A stretch of 41,400 nt of DNA from Loigolactobacillus bifermentans DSM 20003 (GTDB taxonomy: Bacteria > Bacillota > Bacilli > Lactobacillales > Lactobacillaceae): assembly GCF_001434575.1 (NCBI RefSeq), contig NZ_AZDA01000128.1:1-41400 (forward strand), in the 5' to 3' direction. Shown piece by piece: positions 1-6,889 of this stretch (the stretch's first letter is position 1; every line of letters starts with the position of its first letter). The position numbers were made by a program, and so were the translations under genes. Below the pieces are notes generated by a model that ran no database searches, had not been told where the DNA came from, and was given only the letters and a program-made list of their open reading frames with translations.

Positions 1-50
1 TTCGTCGAAACTTTGTTCAGTTTTCAAAGGTCTACCAAAGCTGATAAACA
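1..50 (-). other. 5' leader of an rRNA operon (16S gene outside window)
   Basis: Read on the minus strand, this edge contains CTTTGAAAACTGAACAAAG followed by TTTCGACGAA. A TTTGAAAACTGAACAA stretch is characteristic of leader and spacer segments of Bacilli rRNA operons. With three strong minus-strand promoters directly upstream, the simplest reading is that a 16S rRNA gene begins just left of base 1. The rRNA itself is not visible, so this is inference. Confidence 0.6.
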
Positions 51-58
51 GCTTTTCA

Positions 59-88
59 AGTGTATCAGATAAGCTATATCCTTGTCAA
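59..88 (-). promoter_or_regulatory. rRNA promoter, proximal copy
   Basis: On the minus strand TTGACA (83-88) is followed after 18 bp by TACACT (59-64). It is the closest of three similar promoters to the predicted rRNA leader. Confidence 0.6.
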
Positions 89-155
89 GAACTTTTTTAA
101 ATTAATGAATGTTTATGCAGTTATTAATTTGTTTCGTTCAATTGACAACTTTTAT

Positions 156-184
156 ATCTTATCAAAATGATTTGTTGTCGTCAA
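156..184 (-). promoter_or_regulatory. rRNA promoter, middle copy
   Basis: On the minus strand TTGACG (179-184) is separated by exactly 17 bp from TAAGAT (156-161). It lies 97 bp upstream of the proximal promoter. Confidence 0.6.
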
Positions 185-249
185 GGACTTTTTGAAACAC
201 ATTTGAATGAATCAAGCTGTGTTGGTGCGTCTTTTTGACAACAGAGACT

Positions 250-278
250 ATCTTATCAGCAATTACAGCATTCGTCAA
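250..278 (-). promoter_or_regulatory. rRNA promoter, distal copy
   Basis: On the minus strand TTGACG (273-278), 17 bp spacer, TAAGAT (250-255). Both hexamers and the spacing are identical to the middle promoter 94 bp away, which suggests duplication of a promoter unit. Confidence 0.55.
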
Positions 279-289
279 CTACCATTTCA

Positions 290-698
290 GATTCATTTTC
301 AGGTTTAAAATCAGCATCAATCTTCGGCTTCTTAAGATTACAATTGCATAATAATCATTTTTTCGACTAATTAGTCATTCCCACTCAGTCATTTTATGAA
401 CAAAATGATGTAATGAGAGCCAATTGTTCGCTTATAGTGCCTATTTCCCACAAATTTTATGCGATCAATTTGCTTTTCGACACAAACCCTGAGCTGTTTC
501 TACTATAATATAGTTCAAATTTAATTCGGCCTCTGTGATCTACAGGTTTACCCTAACTTTTTTTAACCATTTCAGCAATAATGTAATCGATTTCAGTAAA
601 TTCCCTTATTAGCAAGATTTGCATAACTATTTTCAAAATAAAATCTATTAAAAGAACTCATATCTGATTGTTTTTTAGCACTAACAAACTTTATTTAG
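290..698. other. AT-rich stretch without a recognised gene
   Basis: Stops are frequent in all frames and no start with a ribosome binding site opens a plausible protein. On the minus strand from about 893 down to 744 there is an open stretch ending in residues like ALAISQIEVLFSSWAQ, which could be the end of a decayed gene, but I do not recognise it. Confidence 0.4.
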
Positions 699-699
699 A

Positions 700-727
700 T
701 TGACGCTGTTTTTAAATTGTTTAATAC
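700..727 (+). promoter_or_regulatory. Possible promoter of the fic gene
   Basis: TTGACG (700-705), 16 bp spacer, TAATAC (722-727). It would give a leader of about 165 nt before the Fic start codon. Confidence 0.4.
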
Positions 728-896
728 TTAAGATGGTTCCTGTTTAATGTGTTGGTACTGGCAAGCTAACCACTTGATCAGCCTGCGCCCAGGAAGAAAA
801 TAATACTTCTATCTGACTAATGGCTAAGGCATATTCATTCAACTCAAATTTAAAATTTCTGACGCTATTAGTAGATGGCTTTGAGGAGGAAATACA

Positions 897-1628
897 ATGA
901 TCAAACTTGTCAGTGAGCTTATTCAGCAACGTGATGCCCAGACACCTGGAAGTTTATATTATTGGACTCAGATTCTATTTTCGTACAATAGTAATCACCT
1001 GGAAGGGACACAACTTACACAGGACCAAACCCAAGAACTTTTTGAAACTGGCCGGCTCACCACCACAACCAGTATCAAATTCGATGACGCATTGGAAACA
1101 GCAAATCATTTTCGTGCCTTTGACCAGATTTTGAATACGATTGATGATCCATTGTCAAAACAATATATTTTTGACTTACATCAGATTTTAAAAGGTGGCA
1201 CGAGCCAAGACTGGGATCCCCGCTATAATGTTGGAGGCTTCAAACGCGAGGCCAAAATGCTTACCGGTCAACAACTTTCGACATCGGCAGCCGAGGCGCC
1301 TGACCAAACGATCCACCTGTTCTGTGAATGGAACCGGCATCAGTATACAGACTTGGCCGATTTCGCAGCCTTTCATAAGCGATTTGAAGTGATCCATCCC
1401 TTTAGCGATGGTAGTGGCCGCATTGGCCGTTTATTGCTTTTCAAAGAACTATGTCGTTGTGGTCAAATGCCATTTTTCATTTCAAGCGACCGACACACTG
1501 ACTATTTAGACGCACTGGCTGCTTATACAGCTGATCCAGGCCAATTACGTCACTTATTTGCCACTGAACAGCAAGCTTATACGCAGGCTGTTTTACAATT
1601 AAACGCCCTAGAAACAACGTCGAAATAG
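897..1628 (+). CDS. Fic domain protein, probable AMP transferase (class II)
   Basis: The protein has 243 residues. Fic enzymes transfer AMP, or sometimes another phosphate-containing group, onto hydroxyl side chains of target proteins. The signature HPFSDGSGRIGR is at residues 167-178, with catalytic His167 and acidic Asp171; the usual HxFx(D/E)GNGRxxR has Asn where this protein has Ser173. An N-terminal SNHLEG at 32-37 matches the inhibitory (S/T)xxxE(G/N) helix motif, so Glu36 would block the ATP site as in class II Fic proteins, which need no separate antitoxin. The start is supported by GAGGAGGA six bases upstream of ATG. It stands alone with a probable promoter at 700-727. The Fic assignment is firm; the transferred group and target are unknown. 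Confidence 0.9.
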   Translation: MIKLVSELIQQRDAQTPGSLYYWTQILFSYNSNHLEGTQLTQDQTQELFETGRLTTTTSIKFDDALETANHFRAFDQILNTIDDPLSKQYIFDLHQILKGGTSQDWDPRYNVGGFKREAKMLTGQQLSTSAAEAPDQTIHLFCEWNRHQYTDLADFAAFHKRFEVIHPFSDGSGRIGRLLLFKELCRCGQMPFFISSDRHTDYLDALAAYTADPGQLRHLFATEQQAYTQAVLQLNALETTSK

Positions 1629-1676
1629 CCTTAACAACGAACAAAATAACTTTTGATTAAATTTTGTATTCATTCA

Positions 1677-1685
1677 TGTTATAAT
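1677..1685 (+). promoter_or_regulatory. Extended -10 promoter of a possible small RNA
   Basis: TG at 1677-1678 followed by one base and a perfect TATAAT at 1680-1685 forms an extended -10 element. No good -35 is seen at 16-18 bp, which is normal for extended -10 promoters. Transcription would begin near 1692. Confidence 0.5.
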
Positions 1686-1691
1686 GACATT

Positions 1692-1773
1692 GTCAAATCG
1701 CGTAATCATGTTCCTGTGTGGCTTAACCACCCACACCAATAAGCCACTCCCTGATAGGGGTGGCTTATTTTTT
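1692..1773 (+). ncRNA. Candidate small regulatory RNA, about 80 nt
   Basis: Between the extended -10 promoter and a strong intrinsic terminator there is no convincing ORF with a ribosome binding site. The predicted transcript has two hairpins: GTGTGG pairing with CCACAC, then the terminator stem AATAAGCCAC/GTGGCTTATT with a T run. Its 3' end overlaps the 3' end of the converging flavodoxin gene, so an antisense contact of a few bases with that mRNA is possible. I do not recognise an RNA family. Inference from promoter, terminator and structure only. Confidence 0.4.
1738..1773 (+). terminator. Intrinsic terminator
   Basis: AATAAGCCAC (1738-1747) pairs with GTGGCTTATT (1760-1769), followed by TTTT. 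The T run is on the plus strand only. Confidence 0.75.
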
Positions 1774-2280
1774 GAGCCAATGTTGAATAGCACGTTGCGC
1801 GCACCAAGCGTTGGTGCCACGAATGGCCAGTCCTGGTTGCAGCTCAGCGGCTGGTACCAGTTGTTTAAGCTCGCTGATCGTGCTGCCAAAGTGACTGCCT
1901 TCATGCGTACAAAATGGGGTTAGTGTCACTTGCAAAGCATACTGCTGTTTTAAAAAGGTCACCACTGGCCGTGGTAAATGCCCCCACCATACTGGAAAGC
2001 CTAAGTAGAGTTGGGTCACTTGACCTAAGGATTGCGGTAACGGCTTTAATGCCGGTAATTGTTGTTGCTGTAATTCCTGTTGTGTGCGTTGTAAAACCGT
2101 TTTGTAGGCCGTTTCATAGGCCCTGACCGGTTGAAGCGCCACTAACGGTCGTTGCAAGGCCACTGCAATTTGACGAGCCACCAACAGGGTATTGCCTTGA
2201 TTTAGAAATTGGCAGGTGCCACCATACAAATTTTCGCCGGGCCTTGAAAAATAGACAACTGCCGCTTTAGGCCTGGCCAT
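1765..2280 (-). CDS. Flavodoxin-like protein
   Basis: A 171-residue flavodoxin-fold protein, expected to bind FMN and carry electrons or reduce a small substrate in the cytoplasm. The N-terminus AAVVYFSRPGENL resembles the phosphate-binding loop of flavodoxin-type NAD(P)H-dependent reductases, and LYLGFPVWWGHLPRPV is the typical second FMN-contact segment. A longer reading with a TTG start at 2301 is possible, but the ATG at 2280 fits better because it sits at the end of the upstream gene with a 14-nt overlap. It is the last gene of the SDR-cupin-CMD cluster, a combination often seen in LysR-controlled redox clusters of lactobacilli. Substrate unknown. Confidence 0.8.
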   Translation of the reverse strand: MARPKAAVVYFSRPGENLYGGTCQFLNQGNTLLVARQIAVALQRPLVALQPVRAYETAYKTVLQRTQQELQQQQLPALKPLPQSLGQVTQLYLGFPVWWGHLPRPVVTFLKQQYALQVTLTPFCTHEGSHFGSTISELKQLVPAAELQPGLAIRGTNAWCAQRAIQHWLKK

Positions 2281-2590
2281 AAGTTTGCTTGACCAAGTCA
2301 AAGGCAGACCAAGCTTTCGGCCAACCCGTGTAAAAAGCCAGCTGGGTCACTAAAGCGACGATTTCCGTTTGCGTCACACCGTTGGCCTGCGCCATTTTCA
2401 AATGTGCTTTTAGTTGCGGAAATAACCCTTGGGCTATTAAGGCGGCACATGTGATCAAGCTCCGATCGCGTGCCGATAATTCATCTGTTTTAGCCCACAC
2501 TTCCCCAAAAAGCACATCATCGTTTAAGGCGGCAAATTGTGGGGCCAGGTCACCTAATTGTTGGCGACCTGCTGTTTGTTTTTTCACCAT
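2267..2590 (-). CDS. Carboxymuconolactone decarboxylase family protein
   Basis: A 107-residue, all-helical CMD/AhpD-superfamily protein. The pattern from VWAKTDELSARDRSLITCAA through LKAHLKMAQANGVTQTEI to FYTGWPKAW matches the CMD family core. No CxxC pair is present, so peroxidase activity of the AhpD kind is unlikely. The start ATG at 2590 is preferred over an upstream in-frame ATG at 2620 because GGAGG lies six bases before it, inside the last codons of the cupin gene. Linked to a cupin and a flavodoxin, it may form an oligomeric enzyme acting on a small carbonyl or aromatic compound; the reaction is not known. Confidence 0.82.
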   Translation of the reverse strand: MVKKQTAGRQQLGDLAPQFAALNDDVLFGEVWAKTDELSARDRSLITCAALIAQGLFPQLKAHLKMAQANGVTQTEIVALVTQLAFYTGWPKAWSAFDLVKQTYGQA

Positions 2591-2591
2591 T

Positions 2592-2984
2592 TTAATCCTC
2601 CAGTGCTTGATACTGTTCATCGCTAACTGGTTCTAGCCATTCAGGCGTTCCAGTTGTGATTGCCACATGGCTAAACCAACTATCCTTCGTTGCACCGTGC
2701 CAATGTTTGACACCATCATGGGTCACAACCACGTCGCCGGGCTTTAAGTGGCGTGCTGGTTGCCCAGCTTCTTGGTACCAGCCTTCACCAGCTGTCACTA
2801 ACAAGATCTGATACCCTTGATGATGAATGTGCCAATTATTACGACACCCCGGTTCAAACGTCACTTGTCCAACGCCAATATTGACTTCTGGGTCAGCCAC
2901 TAAGTTTTGTAAATAACTTTGCCCAACAAAAAATTGTTGGTAAGTCTCATTTTTCGGCCCTTTTGGAAAAATACTTGTCATCAT
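2592..2984 (-). CDS. Small cupin-domain protein
   Basis: A 130-residue single-domain cupin. The first cupin motif is WHIHHQGYQILLVTAGEG (His ligands near residues 52-55), the second is PGDVVVTHDGVKHWHG; both carry His residues suited to bind one metal ion. Proteins of this size next to CMD-family and SDR genes are common in lactobacilli and are often annotated as quercetin-dioxygenase- or mandelonitrile-lyase-like cupins, without a proven reaction. The start has AAAGGTG upstream. The stop codon is separated from the next start by one base, so translation is probably coupled. Confidence 0.85.
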   Translation of the reverse strand: MMTSIFPKGPKNETYQQFFVGQSYLQNLVADPEVNIGVGQVTFEPGCRNNWHIHHQGYQILLVTAGEGWYQEAGQPARHLKPGDVVVTHDGVKHWHGATKDSWFSHVAITTGTPEWLEPVSDEQYQALED

Positions 2985-2995
2985 AGATCACCTTT

Positions 2996-3748
2996 CTATG
3001 CTTGTTTTGTCGGATAAACGGTCATGTCGCTGACGCTCATATCTGCTGGCTGATCGACTGCAAAGTTCACCACTCGGGCAATGGCCTCAGGGGAAATGCC
3101 CACTGCTTGGTAAAGTTGTGTCATCCCTTTTAGCGTGGCCTCGTCAGTAATGGTTTGCAGTAATTCCGTATTGATTGCAGCTGGATACACCGTCGTCGTG
3201 CGGATATTGGTGCCTTCGGTGGCACTTTCTTGACGGATCACTTCCATTAAATTTCGAACTGCAAATTTTGTAGCACCATAAACCCCAGCACCAGGAAATG
3301 ATTTCAAGCCAGCCACAGATGACGTGGTAATGATCTGTCCTGCTTTTTGAGCGGTGAAAATCGGCATTACCGCGGCGACCCCATTCAATACCCCTTTCAA
3401 ATTAATGTCGATCATGTCATCCCATTCTTGTAAATGTAAAGCGCTGATCGGCGCACTTGGCATAATGCCCGCATTATTAAAGATCACATCGACGCCACCA
3501 AATTCTGCCTGGGCCAGCGCGACTAAAGCCTGTACCTCTGCTAAATGCCGCACATCTGTGACGCGATAGGCTGCCTGCCCACCTGCTTGTTGGATCGTTG
3601 CCGTAAGCGCGGCTAATTTGTCGGCACGGCGCGCACCGAGTACGACATTGGCGCCGTTTTGTGCCAATAGCTGTGCCGTAGCGGCGCCGATCCCACTGGA
3701 AGCGCCTGTGATCACAATCGTTTTATGTTGAATCGTCAGTTTCATCAA
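2996..3748 (-). CDS. Short-chain dehydrogenase/reductase
   Basis: A 250-residue classical SDR that interconverts an alcohol and a carbonyl using NAD(P)H. The cofactor motif TGASSGIG is at 14-21, NNAG at 91-94, and the catalytic tetrad is Asn116, Ser144, Tyr157 and Lys161. Arg40-Arg41 after the second strand (LGARRADKL) favours NADP(H). It is the first gene of the four-gene minus-strand cluster and follows the LysR gene by 127 bp; that gap contains the dyad operator described at 3794-3819. Substrate cannot be read from sequence. Confidence 0.9.
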   Translation of the reverse strand: MMKLTIQHKTIVITGASSGIGAATAQLLAQNGANVVLGARRADKLAALTATIQQAGGQAAYRVTDVRHLAEVQALVALAQAEFGGVDVIFNNAGIMPSAPISALHLQEWDDMIDINLKGVLNGVAAVMPIFTAQKAGQIITTSSVAGLKSFPGAGVYGATKFAVRNLMEVIRQESATEGTNIRTTTVYPAAINTELLQTITDEATLKGMTQLYQAVGISPEAIARVVNFAVDQPADMSVSDMTVYPTKQA

Positions 3749-3793
3749 GTCCTTTCTTCTTGCTAAGCAAGCTTAGTGTAACGCGCTGAAACT

Positions 3794-3819
3794 GATACGA
3801 AAAATACCTAAATCGTATC
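3794..3819. promoter_or_regulatory. Dyad operator upstream of the SDR cluster, probably LysR site
   Basis: GATACGA (3794-3800) and TCGTATC (3813-3819) form a perfect 7-bp inverted repeat with a 12-bp centre. It sits about 45-70 bp upstream of the SDR start codon and next to a LysR gene, the usual position of a LysR activator site. A minus-strand -10 like TACACT lies between it and the gene. Confidence 0.6.
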
Positions 3820-3837
3820 TGATCATGCCTAAAAAGC

Positions 3838-3877
3838 ATAAAAAAATACCAAGCTTATTTTGCGTAAGCTTGGTATT
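3838..3877 (-). terminator. Terminator of the lysR gene
   Basis: AATACCAAGCTTA (3845-3857) pairs with TAAGCTTGGTATT (3865-3877), a 13-bp stem with a 7-nt loop, followed on the minus strand by a T run. The stem includes the LysR stop codon region. Confidence 0.8.
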
Positions 3878-4760
3878 AATGTTCAAATGCGGTTTTAAAC
3901 CGCTGGATATAATCGGAAACCAGCGGCGTCAACACCCGATTTTTGCGCCAAACCAGGACACAATGGGTGGTCACGGCTGGCGCCAACGGTACAAAGCGCA
4001 ACACATCAGGGTCCAGGTTGTGGGTGACGCCTTCAATGGCCAAGGCGCTGGCCACTTGGCGTTCAATTAAGGCCAGTGAGTTAAACATCAAATTGTAGTG
4101 CCCTACGATTTGCGGCGGTGGATTTTCACCTTGCCACTGTTGTAACATGGCCTGTACTTCTGGTCGTGGCGAAAGCATCAGCGGGATACCACTTAGATCT
4201 GCTGGTCGGATCACCGGCTGCTGGGCTAAAAATGAGCTGGTGGCCGTCAGCAGTCCCCATTTTTCAACGCGCGGGAGTTGCAACGTAAAATATTTTGCCG
4301 TATCGATCGGTTCAATCATAATCGCCACATCTAATAGGCCTTTATCCAGCCGTTCTCCGATCAGCGCACCATCGCCGGTGTAAATTGAAAACGTCACTTC
4401 TGGATAGTCTTGCGTCAGCTCTTCCAGCAACATCGCCATGGTATCCGAATTGTCCGCTTCCACACACCCGATATGAATCGTCCCACGCATCACGGTTTGT
4501 TGACGATCAACAAAGCTCTGTTGCGTTTGCTGGGTCAACGCTAAAATTTCTTCAGCGCGACTTTTTAAAAATAACCCAGCTTCCGTTAAGATCAAACGTT
4601 GATGCCGCCGTTCAAACAGTGGCGCCCCCAGTTGCTGTTCGAGTTCTTTTAATTGCCGACTGATCGTCGGCTGGGTTACATGTAGCCGCTGAGCTGCTGC
4701 TGAAACGGTTCCTGCATCAGCCACCGTCCAAAAATATTGTAACAAACGCATTTCAAGCAT
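3876..4760 (-). CDS. LysR-family transcriptional regulator
   Basis: A 294-residue LysR regulator. Residues 1-60 form the winged helix-turn-helix, with the typical VSAAAQRLHVTQPTISRQLK recognition region; the rest is the two-lobe effector-binding domain. The start at 4760 is chosen because AGAGGTGG precedes it and the HTH begins there; an in-frame extension to 4862 has no role in the family. The gene is on the same strand as the cluster it probably controls, rather than divergent. Its own promoter is likely TTGCGC (4907-4912), 16 bp, TATACT (4885-4890). The effector is unknown. Confidence 0.9.
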   Translation of the reverse strand: MLEMRLLQYFWTVADAGTVSAAAQRLHVTQPTISRQLKELEQQLGAPLFERRHQRLILTEAGLFLKSRAEEILALTQQTQQSFVDRQQTVMRGTIHIGCVEADNSDTMAMLLEELTQDYPEVTFSIYTGDGALIGERLDKGLLDVAIMIEPIDTAKYFTLQLPRVEKWGLLTATSSFLAQQPVIRPADLSGIPLMLSPRPEVQAMLQQWQGENPPPQIVGHYNLMFNSLALIERQVASALAIEGVTHNLDPDVLRFVPLAPAVTTHCVLVWRKNRVLTPLVSDYIQRFKTAFEH

Positions 4761-4808
4761 CGCGCCACCTCTTTCTCCTTTTATTGTAGGTGAATTTGTA
4801 ACGCCACG

Positions 4809-4846
4809 CAAAATAAAATAGACGAAATAATTGCGATTTCGTCTAT
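4809..4846 (-). terminator. Hairpin with T-rich tail in the lysR leader
   Basis: ATAGACGAAAT (4818-4828) pairs perfectly with ATTTCGTCTAT (4836-4846), followed on the minus strand by TTTATTTTG. It lies between the predicted lysR promoter and its start codon, so it could act as an attenuator, or end an upstream minus-strand transcript. Confidence 0.45.
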
Positions 4847-4884
4847 CTATCTGGAAGTCCAATATAAAAACATGCCTTAACCAT

Positions 4885-4912
4885 AGTATAACAAAAATAT
4901 TTTTTAGCGCAA
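4885..4912 (-). promoter_or_regulatory. Promoter of lysR
   Basis: Minus strand TTGCGC (4907-4912), 16-bp spacer, TATACT (4885-4890). Confidence 0.5.
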
Positions 4913-4937
4913 CATATTCTTTTGAATATTTCTATCT

Positions 4938-4966
4938 TTGCTTATTGCGTTCGCATGGCCTATCAT
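4938..4966 (+). promoter_or_regulatory. Promoter of the GGDEF-EAL gene
   Basis: TTGCTT (4938-4943), 17-bp spacer, TATCAT (4961-4966), giving a leader of about 37 nt. Confidence 0.55.
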
Positions 4967-5009
4967 AACCCATATAAGTCGTTTTTAATTCATGAAATGA
5001 GCTGATCAA

Positions 5010-6794
5010 ATGATGCAGATCCACACGCTCCCTTTATTCACCTGGGCCATGCAGTTGGTCCTAGCCTTTCTTTTAATTCTTGGATTCATTCAAGTTTATC
5101 AGTATATCGGGCGACGAACATGGTCCGTTAATATCACAACTGGCTTGCGGCTAGGCTTTACCTTAAGTTTAGGCCTTGGCTTGATGCACGTTGCGGCATC
5201 ACTCACCCTAACGACAACCCTTTACGCTAACGCCGGCCTTTTCGTTTTAACCTTACCGTTATTCGATACTCGGTCGACCAATTGGGGCTACGGCTGTCAA
5301 GCATTGGGATTGCTAGGCATCTGGTTACGCTACCACACACCAAATTCCCTGGTTGCCACACTGACGTTGATCCTGCTCCTAGGTGGTTTATGGGGGATAC
5401 GTCTGATCCACCTATCCCCACGGCAACGCTTATTTGTGGAAGCCCTGGTAACATTGCTCTTTGGCACCATTTTTTGGTGCTTGCGTCCTCATTGGCAAGG
5501 GGCTGTGGCAGCCTGGCTGATGTTTGTGATCATGACAGGCGCAACCATGAGCTACTGGTTTTTCGTGCAACACCGTAAACTGGTGGCTAACGTGGCACTT
5601 GACCCCCTGACCGGTGCGAAAAACTACGGCGCCTTTGAACAAGAACTCCAAGCTGCTTTTGGAACTGCCCAACAGCGCCAACAACCCCTCACACTGGTCA
5701 TGTTAGATATTGATTATTTTAAAAATATCAATGACACTTACGGCCACCTTGCTGGCGATCAAATCTTGACAGATTTCACAGCTGCGCTGCAACAGCAGTT
5801 AGCAACGGCCGGCTTTCAACACGTGCTCTACCGAACTGGCGGCGAGGAATTCAACGTTATTTTAGCTGGGCAAAGCGTTACCGATAGTCGCCCATTGATT
5901 GCTGAGTTTTGGCAAAAGATCCGTAACACCACGTTTACTTATGATGACCAACCCATTAATTTTACAATTTCAGTGGGGATGACCCAACTGCGCCCCACGG
6001 ACACCCAGGTCCGCGCCTTATATAAACGGGCCGACCGTTATCTTTACCAATCAAAACACGAAGGCCGCGATGCCATCACGATTGAAGGCACCTCACACTA
6101 TAGCATGCGCCACAATTCGTTGGTTGCCACCTATGCGTTTTTCACCCAGGCTGTTTTGGATTTTGAAAAAGATCAATCGATTCGCAATGAGCTGTTAATG
6201 CGGGTGTATTACCCTGAGCGTGGTAAATGGCTACGACCGCTGGACTTTAACATGGCCGTTAGTGACCAGATTGCGCTGATGCGGCGCACCATTGCACATT
6301 CCACCATTAAATCGGTGGCGCTTAATTTAACGCCACAACAATTTCGGAATGAAGCAGTGGCCACCGAACTGATTCAGTTTAACCGCCAGTTGCGCTTTCA
6401 AAATCAAACGGATGCCGGCGAACGTTTGGTATTAGAAATCACCCACGCGCCCGATCTGACCACCATGCAACGGATGAGCCAGATCTATCACGCTGGGCAC
6501 ATCAAACTCACCATGGATAGCGTCGGCACCATCAACGCTTACGAGCAAGTCGCCCCATTGCTCCCTTACTTAGATTATTTGAAATTTTCGGTCCAACGGC
6601 TAGATGATGCCCAACGCCGCACGGAAGGCTTAACCTTGATCAAGTTTTGGAAACAAGTCGCGGATGACCACCATCTCATGTTTATTGTAGAAGGCGTTGA
6701 AACGGACGCTGATCTAAGCACTTTAAAACAAATTGGCGTCCGCTATGCGCAAGGCTATTACTTTGGCGAACCTGTTTTACCACGGATGACTTAA
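5010..6794 (+). CDS. Membrane diguanylate cyclase with degenerate EAL domain
   Basis: A 594-residue protein. Residues 10-185 hold about six membrane segments; a GGDEF domain spans about 195-360 and an EAL domain about 375-592. The cyclase signature is intact: DPLTGAKN at 198-205, MLDIDYFKN at 231-239 with metal ligands, and GGEEF at 277-281. The RxxD inhibitory site nine residues before GGEEF is absent. In the EAL domain ELLMR (394-398), Asn439, Glu476, Asp503, Lys525, Glu561 and QGYYF (581-585) are kept, but the second Asp of the DDFG motif is Ser504 in MDSVGT. Hydrolysis of cyclic di-GMP may therefore be weak or lost, and the domain may only bind it. The start is one of two adjacent ATGs at 5010 and 5013. 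A single-gene unit ended by its own terminator. Confidence 0.88.
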   Translation: MMQIHTLPLFTWAMQLVLAFLLILGFIQVYQYIGRRTWSVNITTGLRLGFTLSLGLGLMHVAASLTLTTTLYANAGLFVLTLPLFDTRSTNWGYGCQALGLLGIWLRYHTPNSLVATLTLILLLGGLWGIRLIHLSPRQRLFVEALVTLLFGTIFWCLRPHWQGAVAAWLMFVIMTGATMSYWFFVQHRKLVANVALDPLTGAKNYGAFEQELQAAFGTAQQRQQPLTLVMLDIDYFKNINDTYGHLAGDQILTDFTAALQQQLATAGFQHVLYRTGGEEFNVILAGQSVTDSRPLIAEFWQKIRNTTFTYDDQPINFTISVGMTQLRPTDTQVRALYKRADRYLYQSKHEGRDAITIEGTSHYSMRHNSLVATYAFFTQAVLDFEKDQSIRNELLMRVYYPERGKWLRPLDFNMAVSDQIALMRRTIAHSTIKSVALNLTPQQFRNEAVATELIQFNRQLRFQNQTDAGERLVLEITHAPDLTTMQRMSQIYHAGHIKLTMDSVGTINAYEQVAPLLPYLDYLKFSVQRLDDAQRRTEGLTLIKFWKQVADDHHLMFIVEGVETDADLSTLKQIGVRYAQGYYFGEPVLPRMT

Positions 6795-6797
6795 CTC

Positions 6798-6846
6798 AAA
6801 AAAGAGACAAACTCACATTTCTCAATTGAGAAATGGCGTTTGTCTC
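6798..6846 (-). terminator. Terminator of the amino acid transporter gene
   Basis: GAGACAA (6805-6811) pairs with TTGTCTC (6840-6846), with an inner stem CATTTCTC/GAGAAATG. On the minus strand the hairpin is followed by six Ts. Confidence 0.7.
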
Positions 6847-6854
6847 CATTCTGG

Positions 6855-6883
6855 ACAACTTCCGCAATTGGAAGTTGTTTTTT
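6855..6883 (+). terminator. Terminator of the GGDEF-EAL gene
   Basis: ACAACTTCC (6855-6863), loop GCAATT, GGAAGTTGT (6870-6878), then a T run on the plus strand. Confidence 0.75.
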
Positions 6884-6889
6884 ATTGAC

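Noticed and set aside
744-929. 61-codon minus-strand frame overlapping the fic start
   Set aside because: Start lies inside fic, no ribosome binding site, and no family recognised; kept only as a possible remnant.
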